Shown here one piece after another: positions 60,001 through 64,000 of a stretch of DNA of 64,000 bases. The translations under genes and the position numbers were made by a program. This stretch comes from a virus: positions 24,604-88,603 of IMG/VR virus record IMGVR_UViG_3300044949_001245; one strand, given 5' to 3'. The stretch's first letter is position 1. Each line of letters starts with the position of its first letter. Under the pieces are notes generated by a model. It did no database searches. It was not told the DNA's origin and was given only the letters and a program-made list of their open reading frames with translations.

Positions 60001-60637
60001 TTGAAATGTTCAATAAATTCCTCCAACCGACTTCATCCTTGACGTACAGTTTCAAATCAAACAAATTTTGATTTTCTGAGCTGGCGTCATAGTCTATGGC
60101 TATGGAAATCGTAACTCCGTGTACACACCTCAATCCACCTTTCTTACAAGCCATCTGTAGCGGCAATGTTCCAGCAAGTGTATTTTTCTCACAAATGCCT
60201 ACCGCCCCATGTCTCATAAACTTCGCCTTTTGAACCCACTTCGATGGCTCACCACTTCCGTTCAATAATTCGTACCCAGTGTGAACTCCTAGATTGACAA
60301 ACCCTATGGATTCAAATTTTGATTGATACTCTCCTAGATTGACTAAATCATTGAATACAGGCTCATAAACCACATCACCTTGCTCATCCCTCTTTTCCTC
60401 CAACGTGGAATAATAAAATTTTGTACCCCACTTAAAAACCACATGATTCAAATCATCATCTTGGTATAGCAAATCATCTTCTTCATCCGTGAGTAAGAAC
60501 TCAAAATTTTCTCCTATCAACTTTCCATCAACCCCCTCTATGTAAAGCAACCGACCAAAAGATGGAATGTTTACAATATGCCCGGCAAATTTGTAAATCA
60601 GCCCTCTAGCATCTAACCATTCTTTTAATTCATTCAT
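57023..60637 (-). CDS. dnaE: DNA polymerase III alpha subunit (C-family replicase)
   Basis: A 1204-residue polymerase. The N-terminus (about 110-180) is PHP-like, but the normal HxH is lost: VNLGVHTGYELLNG instead of HxHxEYSLLDG. The polymerase core contains GPARGSAGGSLVAYLLG (about 464-480), PDIDVDF (about 515-521), RRQDVKRYIEEKYG and a tHHH/OB-like C-terminus with HGIKVYRTKANG. A stand-alone DnaQ-like exonuclease elsewhere may proofread. Its start overlaps the stop of the thymidylate-synthase-like gene by 4 bases, joining replication to nucleotide supply. Confidence 0.93.
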   Translation of the reverse strand: MNELKEWLDARGLIYKFAGHIVNIPSFGRLLYIEGVDGKLIGENFEFLLTDEEDDLLYQDDDLNHVVFKWGTKFYYSTLEEKRDEQGDVVYEPVFNDLVNLGEYQSKFESIGFVNLGVHTGYELLNGSGEPSKWVQKAKFMRHGAVGICEKNTLAGTLPLQMACKKGGLRCVHGVTISIAIDYDASSENQNLFDLKLYVKDEVGWRNLLNISKLVNVDYAGFIPEEMLLERTEGLICVFATEGYFNRLISDKASALKYIKKYKRCFGEDLFYQIDCSEYDDDGYDLKILKNIGTYLNDFSKLLKPVLISDTYYVEKFDYKVKEYLNKVDRKAHPYSVEQYYKDVDDFFDKFVPHFEKNPKLFDLILKGAENTKIIADACTYQVDTGNHKLPKFEVDDPEKLYDDLIAIGFKKKVLSKFADESKIVEYLDRVDEENSVIKGAGFIHYFLILWDIIEWAKSQDILVGPARGSAGGSLVAYLLGITEIDPIQYKLLFERFLNKARVSGERAKSADALPDIDVDFEGARRQDVKRYIEEKYGFDYVCSIGTYTRLKPKSAIKDFSRVKGLTFQEVNDATRDLEDSHDPDWKEIFSYAIVKQSLKKFVQSNVDICEVIKAPMGQPRSGSIHPSAVLIVPKTDSNGKPMKIHDWMPVKLMDGQLVSEWEGKYIDAAGFLKEDILGIAQLDKFKYILSEIRKNKEKRVNLNKIPMDKPEVMKYFKRGWNEDVFQFGTSGLKNYSKKVRPDGIEDLISMNALFRPGPMDSKAHEKFVEIKHGKLEPAYDYKLEVVTENTFGLYIYQEQIMQAVNVLGKLTLAEADELRTAIKKFDHAKMNSAKEKFLNGAMENGCPKSEAEAIWDKLNAFSAYGFNRSHSAAYSLMGYWCQYLKVMYPLEFWTASLNFADEKVEIPNRLSEIEKIGSGINVRQPDVNKSDIQFTADPSSNSIYWSLTKIKNVGQVAVQHILEERSARGQFFDLEDFIKRVPKSKVNKRVIQALIIAGAFDEIGGDAGTPISEVKQRMYILKKHCSITDCDYIEGFPNTDVENSNWFWSIKQRELTGFGFVDFLPMIRKKDNKLKKYPYVTAKDFETMDFKEGKPWKPELNGKPFTIAGSVHGIKVYRTKANGNYRVVITVESNNVLIFIGVFGDLWETISEDFEHLSEKKLLFAVNGYALSNKYQKSKHAKGSGNNHLWLTKQSKLIALNDK

Positions 60638-61887
60638 AACTTTCCTATTGGTGACAAATACTCATTCCTTAACTCTGGACTTTTTATCCTAGCCACAAAG
60701 AAATTCGCAGCCAAAGCTAAAATATCCAGCGATGGATAGTATTGCCCCAAATCAGACAGCTCTTTAGTTTTTTGATACCTAAACTCATCTTTGGGGATGA
60801 TGCGTTTTTCATCATCATTTAACAATTCTTTGTAGTGGGTGTAAACTTCCAAGATATCATAAACCAAAGCCAAGTATTTTGAAAACTCAGTCAGCTCAGC
60901 GAAATCAGCATTACTCATCCTCTCCCCAGACTTGAGTGTGTTGATGATTAACTCCAGATATGAGTCAACCTCATGAAGCCTTGCTTCGATATTTTCCGAA
61001 CTGAATTTCATATCCATCCTAGCTGGAAAATAGTTATCATACAGGTCAGGCAACTCTGCTCCATTAGCAAACTGCGTGTGTTCATACATTCTCATAGCTA
61101 TGTCGTTGTCTGTATAGAAATGAAGACTTTGAGAATTATGAGTTTGAGTACCTAGTTGTATATCTAGTATGTTAGCCATTATCTCAGTTATGAAACTGAA
61201 CTGAAATACGTTTGTAGGCAACCCCCAATGTAAGTCATTACTCCTATTCGCTATGGTAGTGTGTAACTTCCCATTACGAATTTTCAAGAACACCATATCA
61301 TTACAAGGTATGTCTTTACTGTTCTTTGCTAAATCTAAATCAACATTCCAAATAGACATCACCGCACGTCTGTCGAAATGATTATTTTTTAACATCTTCA
61401 GGCACTCCAATACTTGGTCTGTTCCCTCCGACATCTGTTGTAAATAGTGTCCGTGATGCTCTGGTTGTACTATATCTAGTTTGAGCTCAAGTTGTAAACT
61501 TTTTTTGAAAGACTCAAAGTTGTAATTTGAATCCACTCCATAATGTCTCAATCGAAATCCGTATGGAGCATGAAAAACTTTTCCGTTGTCAGAAAATTCA
61601 CGCATCCTTTCGTTAAACATAGATAAAAATTCAACATCACGCTCACCTTTGAAAATCCAAATGGCTTCAGCCAACAAAAAGAAAATGTTAATATCACGAC
61701 CACAACCGCCCACGCAACGATGATATGGACTAGTCAATGTGGTCTTGAAATTTAGAATTTCTTTTGTGTGTCCATACCTACTATCAACTGACTCTCCGTT
61801 CTCAATAAGATATTTGTTTATCAAAGGATAAACCCCCGAAAATGCTTTGGTGACTACGCTGTCATTCACAATTAAATCTTTTCTCAT
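60634..61887 (-). CDS. Thymidylate synthase family enzyme, candidate dUMP hydroxymethyltransferase
   Basis: A 417-residue member of the thymidylate synthase fold. Key segments are DRRAVMSIWNV (phosphate-binding Arg173/174), DIPCN with catalytic Cys195, RSNDLHWGLPTN with Arg215, Asp218 and Asn226, and LHFYTDN with His256/Tyr258. Asn226, aligned to the Asn that distinguishes uracil from cytosine in the family, argues for dUMP as substrate. The usual PCH is PCN. It is about 100-150 residues longer than normal ThyA, mostly a C-terminal helical extension. With the 5-hmdU DNA kinase-family protein in this genome, hydroxymethylation of dUMP is a reasonable inference, but ordinary dTMP synthesis cannot be excluded. 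Confidence 0.75.
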   Translation of the reverse strand: MRKDLIVNDSVVTKAFSGVYPLINKYLIENGESVDSRYGHTKEILNFKTTLTSPYHRCVGGCGRDINIFFLLAEAIWIFKGERDVEFLSMFNERMREFSDNGKVFHAPYGFRLRHYGVDSNYNFESFKKSLQLELKLDIVQPEHHGHYLQQMSEGTDQVLECLKMLKNNHFDRRAVMSIWNVDLDLAKNSKDIPCNDMVFLKIRNGKLHTTIANRSNDLHWGLPTNVFQFSFITEIMANILDIQLGTQTHNSQSLHFYTDNDIAMRMYEHTQFANGAELPDLYDNYFPARMDMKFSSENIEARLHEVDSYLELIINTLKSGERMSNADFAELTEFSKYLALVYDILEVYTHYKELLNDDEKRIIPKDEFRYQKTKELSDLGQYYPSLDILALAANFFVARIKSPELRNEYLSPIGKL

Positions 61888-61923
61888 TTTTCGCTTTTAT
61901 TAGTTTTTATTAAATAACTATGA

Positions 61924-61952
61924 TAAAAAAAGCCACCCATTACTGAGTGGCT
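61924..61952 (-). terminator. Rho-independent terminator
   Basis: AGCCAC and GTGGCT pair with the intervening bases CTCAGTAATGG as loop, followed by TTTTTTT on the minus strand. It ends the single-gene unit of the acidic/basic protein. Confidence 0.85.
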
Positions 61953-61984
61953 GTTTTTCTGCTTTTTTATTTTACCTCAAAACA

Positions 61985-62986
61985 TTATTTCGCAGACTTT
62001 TTACTAGCTTTCTTGGCAGGTGCCTGTGTTTCCTCTACTTCTTCAACATCCTTGGCTTTGGTTGTCTTACCAGCCTTGGTTGCTTTCTCCGCATTTTCTC
62101 GCTTTAACTCAGCCTCCATTTTTTCTCTGTTCTTTCCTAGCTTTTCATCTTTTTTAGACAGGCTGGACAGAACTTCGTTGAACGCTTTTTTATTTTTCTT
62201 CAGAGCAGCGGCAAGGTCAGTCACGCTCATTCCTACTACAAGGATGTTTCCAGACCATGATTTTTTAGTTTCGATATCATCCCCGAAAAGATTTTTCAAA
62301 ACTTCCTCATCCTTCACTGAAGACAAGTAAACACGACCTACAACTTCACCCTCTTTAGTCACCTTTGGACTATCGAATGACAAGAACACTTTTTTGCTAT
62401 TTTTTCCGCAGTACTTAACAGACACCCCTCCGTTCGCAATAAAGTTGAATTCAAATTCATCCCCCTCTAGTGCCGACTTCAGTGGAGCATATCTTTCAGC
62501 ATCCTCATCGTTCTGGAGTGGGTTCAACCTCTTACTAGGTTTCTTGTCAGCAGTTTGCTTGGCTTTCTTTTCGGCTTTCTTTTCTACTTTAGCCTGTTTC
62601 TTGTCGTTGGCTTTACTCTCATTTTTAGCCTTTTTCACGATGGGCTCATCATCTTCCTCCTCATCATCTTCCTCTTCATCGTCATCCTCTTCATCATCTT
62701 CCTCTTCATCGTTGTCCACATCGGTTTCTTCAACCTCATCATCTAACTCATCGGCAGCAGCATCCAATGCTTCCTCCGTGTCGTCATAGATGGCGTCAAC
62801 CATGTCATACAATTCTTGGAAAGACTCATCCTCGACATCATCAATGTCTTGTTTTTTAAGATAGTCAATCATCTTGGTTCGTGCCTCTTCCATAGTGGAA
62901 GCAGTGATACCAACTTTCGCTAAATCCTTAACCTGCGCAGGACTCAGTTTTTCGCTTTGGCTTTCGCCTTTCTTTTTTGTTGCCAT
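61985..62986 (-). CDS. Acidic/basic low-complexity protein with a small folded core
   Basis: A 333-residue protein. Residues 1-75 are helical, 76-115 are almost pure Asp/Glu, 116-150 are almost pure Lys/Ala/Asp, 175-255 form the only likely folded core (FNFIANGGVSVKYCG, then VFLSFDSPKV and GNILVVGMSV), and 256-333 are a Lys/Ala/Glu-rich tail. It lies in its own unit between a promoter and a terminator, so it is probably abundant. It may be a nucleoid- or DNA-binding protein; the mirror-image charge blocks are notable. No family is recognised. Confidence 0.65.
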   Translation of the reverse strand: MATKKKGESQSEKLSPAQVKDLAKVGITASTMEEARTKMIDYLKKQDIDDVEDESFQELYDMVDAIYDDTEEALDAAADELDDEVEETDVDNDEEEDDEEDDDEEEDDEEEDDEPIVKKAKNESKANDKKQAKVEKKAEKKAKQTADKKPSKRLNPLQNDEDAERYAPLKSALEGDEFEFNFIANGGVSVKYCGKNSKKVFLSFDSPKVTKEGEVVGRVYLSSVKDEEVLKNLFGDDIETKKSWSGNILVVGMSVTDLAAALKKNKKAFNEVLSSLSKKDEKLGKNREKMEAELKRENAEKATKAGKTTKAKDVEEVEETQAPAKKASKKSAK

Positions 62987-63021
62987 TTTCTGTAATTTTT
63001 ACAATTTAACATTTAACATTG

Positions 63022-63053
63022 TACGAAGATAAACTTTGTAAATTTAATCGCAA
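63022..63053 (-). promoter_or_regulatory. Bacteroidota vegetative promoter overlapping a gene end
   Basis: The minus strand reads ATTG, 19 bases, TATCTTCG (-33 at 63051-63053, -7 at 63024-63031), with the -33 element lying in the last codons of the sigma-like gene. It contains AAACTTTGTAAATTTA, found also in the 27.7-kb palindrome. It drives the acidic/basic gene. Confidence 0.7.
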
Positions 63054-63628
63054 TGGGTAACCACTTTGTAAATTTTTGCTTCTTCCAATAATTCTGGAAC
63101 CCACTTGCGCATTTTCTCAATATTGCGCTTTATACTATTTTTAGCACTTTTTCCGCTTTTATTGATTTTGTTGATTTTACTGATTGGAAATCCTTTTAGA
63201 TACAACATGAAAAACTTTTTCTCATCTTCTGGGACATCGTGAAGAATGTCGGTCAACCCGACCATCACACGCTTATTTCGGAAATCAACTTCCACATTGA
63301 AGTCCTCTTGTCCGTAATCGAACTCCAAGTCAGACATCGACATTGTTGCCGGCACCGCATTTATCTCCCGAATGAAATCTTTGACCTTGTTAATCATTAC
63401 TGTCTTCAAATAATACTTCAAGGGCACAGGCTTTCCATATCCTGTAGTCTTGTATTGCTTGTAGTTTCTCAGATAGGTTTCTATGGCTGTCCATAGCCTT
63501 ATCCGTAATTCTTGAACAATGTCATCCCTTTCCATCGAAATCTGATGCTCATTAAAAATCTTGCTGGCGTAATACTTCGCCAAGTGTTCGTTTTTCTCGT
63601 ACAGTCTGAGAATTTTGTCTTTTACCAT
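63044..63628 (-). CDS. Sigma-70-like RNA polymerase factor
   Basis: A 194-residue protein. The ERDDIVQELRIRLWTAIETYL segment, then PLKYYLKTVMINKVKDFIRE, matches sigma-70 region 2. The C-terminus (EKKFFMLYLKGFPISKINK, then SAKNSIKRNIEKMRKWV) resembles region 4 with its helix-turn-helix. The length is typical of ECF-like or phage sigma factors. Together with the 49-kb homologue it may define temporal transcription classes. The start is two bases after a 41-codon reading frame containing a strong hairpin. Confidence 0.65.
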   Translation of the reverse strand: MVKDKILRLYEKNEHLAKYYASKIFNEHQISMERDDIVQELRIRLWTAIETYLRNYKQYKTTGYGKPVPLKYYLKTVMINKVKDFIREINAVPATMSMSDLEFDYGQEDFNVEVDFRNKRVMVGLTDILHDVPEDEKKFFMLYLKGFPISKINKINKSGKSAKNSIKRNIEKMRKWVPELLEEAKIYKVVTHCD

Positions 63629-63629
63629 T

Positions 63630-63755
63630 TTAGAAATTGTTTTGAGGTGTATAAAAAGTTAGTGCCTCTTGGTCAGGTGTTCTGAATGGAGAGGCACTAA
63701 TATAGTGAAGAGTGAGTTCCGTTTTTAAGTACATTTCCATTTTCAAACAATCCAT
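63630..63755 (-). CDS. Small open reading frame ahead of the sigma-like gene (41 aa)
   Basis: A 41-codon frame starting 9 bases after a -7 promoter box and stopping two bases before the sigma-like ATG. The peptide begins MDCLKMEMYLKTELT and contains SASPFRTPDQEALTF. The frame contains a 10-base-pair inverted repeat. The precise spacing to the next gene suggests it is translated, possibly as a leader peptide coupled to the sigma-like gene. Internal Met6 or Met8 could also be the start. Confidence 0.5.
   Translation of the reverse strand: MDCLKMEMYLKTELTLHYISASPFRTPDQEALTFYTPQNNF
63651..63700 (-). terminator. Terminator-like hairpin inside the small leader frame (candidate attenuator)
   Basis: TTAGTGCCTC and GAGGCACTAA form a perfect 10-base-pair stem with a 22-base loop, followed by CTTTTTATA on the minus strand. 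It lies about 60 bases after a promoter and inside a reading frame that leads into the sigma-like gene. This is consistent with an attenuator or a short RNA of about 105 bases. It could also be a fortuitous coding palindrome. Confidence 0.55.
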
Positions 63756-63762
63756 TTGGCAC

Positions 63763-63796
63763 AGCTAAATTACTGTGTAAAAATGAAACGGCAAAA
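63763..63796 (-). promoter_or_regulatory. Bacteroidota vegetative promoter
   Basis: The minus strand reads TTTTG, 19 bases, TAATTTAG (-33 at 63792-63794, -7 at 63765-63772). The spacing is exact and the -33 context (TTTTGCCGTTT) is identical to the 40.9-kb copy; the -7 box deviates at one or two places. The 216-base stretch between genes at 63629-63844 holds this promoter and the 41-codon frame. Confidence 0.65.
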
Positions 63797-63844
63797 TTTT
63801 TCACCAAAAAGTTTTAACTTTTTTTTAACGACCTACTTACAACC

Positions 63845-64000
63845 CTATAATATCCTGGAAATCTGTGACAGAGCAGTTTGAACCATGTCGCCTGTATCTA
63901 GCTGAACGATGGCTGTTTTTTTGTCCAAATCGTACTTTTTCAACTTGACGCCCTCCCCCATATATGAAAAGTCAGCATCAATCTTGTAATAGAAATACCA
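63845..64000 (-). CDS. C-terminal fragment of an unknown protein (cut by window edge)
   Basis: The last 51 codons of a gene entering from the right edge. The peptide ends TALSQISRIL and includes a mixed strand/loop segment (YKIDADFSYMGEGVKL). Nothing can be said about the family. Confidence 0.5.
   Translation of the reverse strand, partial: WYFYYKIDADFSYMGEGVKLKKYDLDKKTAIVQLDTGDMVQTALSQISRIL

Noticed and set aside
62394-62789. Plus-strand Ser-rich open frame of 131 codons
   Set aside because: It is the complement of the Asp/Glu-rich segment of a well-supported minus-strand gene; GAA/GAT runs produce TCA/TTC frames by complementarity.
1391-63496. Other plus-strand open frames across the window
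   Set aside because: All lie opposite better minus-strand genes, have shadow-type composition and no family motif; transcription signals also point only to the minus strand.
1-64000. CRISPR array, integrase, insertion sequence, tRNA or rRNA genes
   Set aside because: No regularly spaced repeats, recombinase or transposase motifs, or tRNA-like cloverleafs with T-loop were seen.

Overview
The window is a contiguous piece of a large tailed-phage genome. It is AT-rich, gene-dense and coded entirely on the minus strand, so transcription runs from base 64000 towards base 1. Short intergenic gaps, ATGA-type start/stop overlaps and the absence of rRNA, tRNA or ordinary metabolic operons fit a virulent phage. 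The host is most likely a member of the Bacteroidota, probably a Flavobacterium-like organism. Six intergenic promoters match the Bacteroidota vegetative consensus (TTG, 19 bases, TAnnTTTG), starts lack clear Shine-Dalgarno sequences and are preceded by A-rich leaders, and one 47-codon basic protein looks like a small protein recurrent in Bacteroidota phages. The start of a probable tail sheath gene at the left edge points to a contractile tail.

Layout in transcription order. From 64.0 to 49 kb lies replication and recombination: a sigma-like regulator, an acidic/basic protein, a thymidylate-synthase-family enzyme, DNA polymerase III alpha, an HD deoxynucleotidase, a gp32-like ssDNA-binding protein, a RecA/UvsX recombinase, an SbcD/SbcC (gp47/gp46) pair, a RuvC-like resolvase and a second sigma-like protein. 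From 48.5 to 34 kb comes an accessory block of many small unknown genes with a UvrD-like helicase, RNase HI, a Pyr_excise-like protein, a membrane-anchored HExxH protein, a macro-like protein, an HNH endonuclease, dUTPase and a DnaQ-like exonuclease. From 33.9 to 26 kb are the large terminase with a candidate small subunit, a DUF2786 protein, a fibre-like protein and an AAA+ ATPase. From 25.9 to 1 kb is the virion block: glucosaminidase, a 5-hmdU DNA kinase-family protein, portal, coiled-coil fibre proteins, a lysis cassette (holin-like, amidase endolysin, spanin-like), a MuF-type protein, a PIG-L deacetylase and glycosyltransferase, a second AAA+ ATPase, a kinase/ADP-ribosyltransferase-like giant, an XkdF-type protease/scaffold, the major capsid protein, neck genes and tail sheath.

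How the parts may work together. A thymidylate-synthase homologue, dUTPase, HD nucleotidase and 5-hmdU DNA kinase homologue form the core of a thymidine hypermodification route, so the virion DNA may carry modified thymidines. Three proteins of the head region (kinase/ART, AAA+ and portal-adjacent acidic protein) share N-terminal modules, which suggests common targeting to the prohead and possibly injection into the host. The DNA shows a strong word bias: GATC was not seen when reading, and CCGG is rare and found almost only inside the palindrome TGCCGGCA. Eight rho-independent-type hairpins or hairpin-like elements and six promoters divide the strand into transcription units. No CRISPR array, integrase, insertion sequence or tRNA gene was found, and no gene-free stretch exceeds 300 bases.
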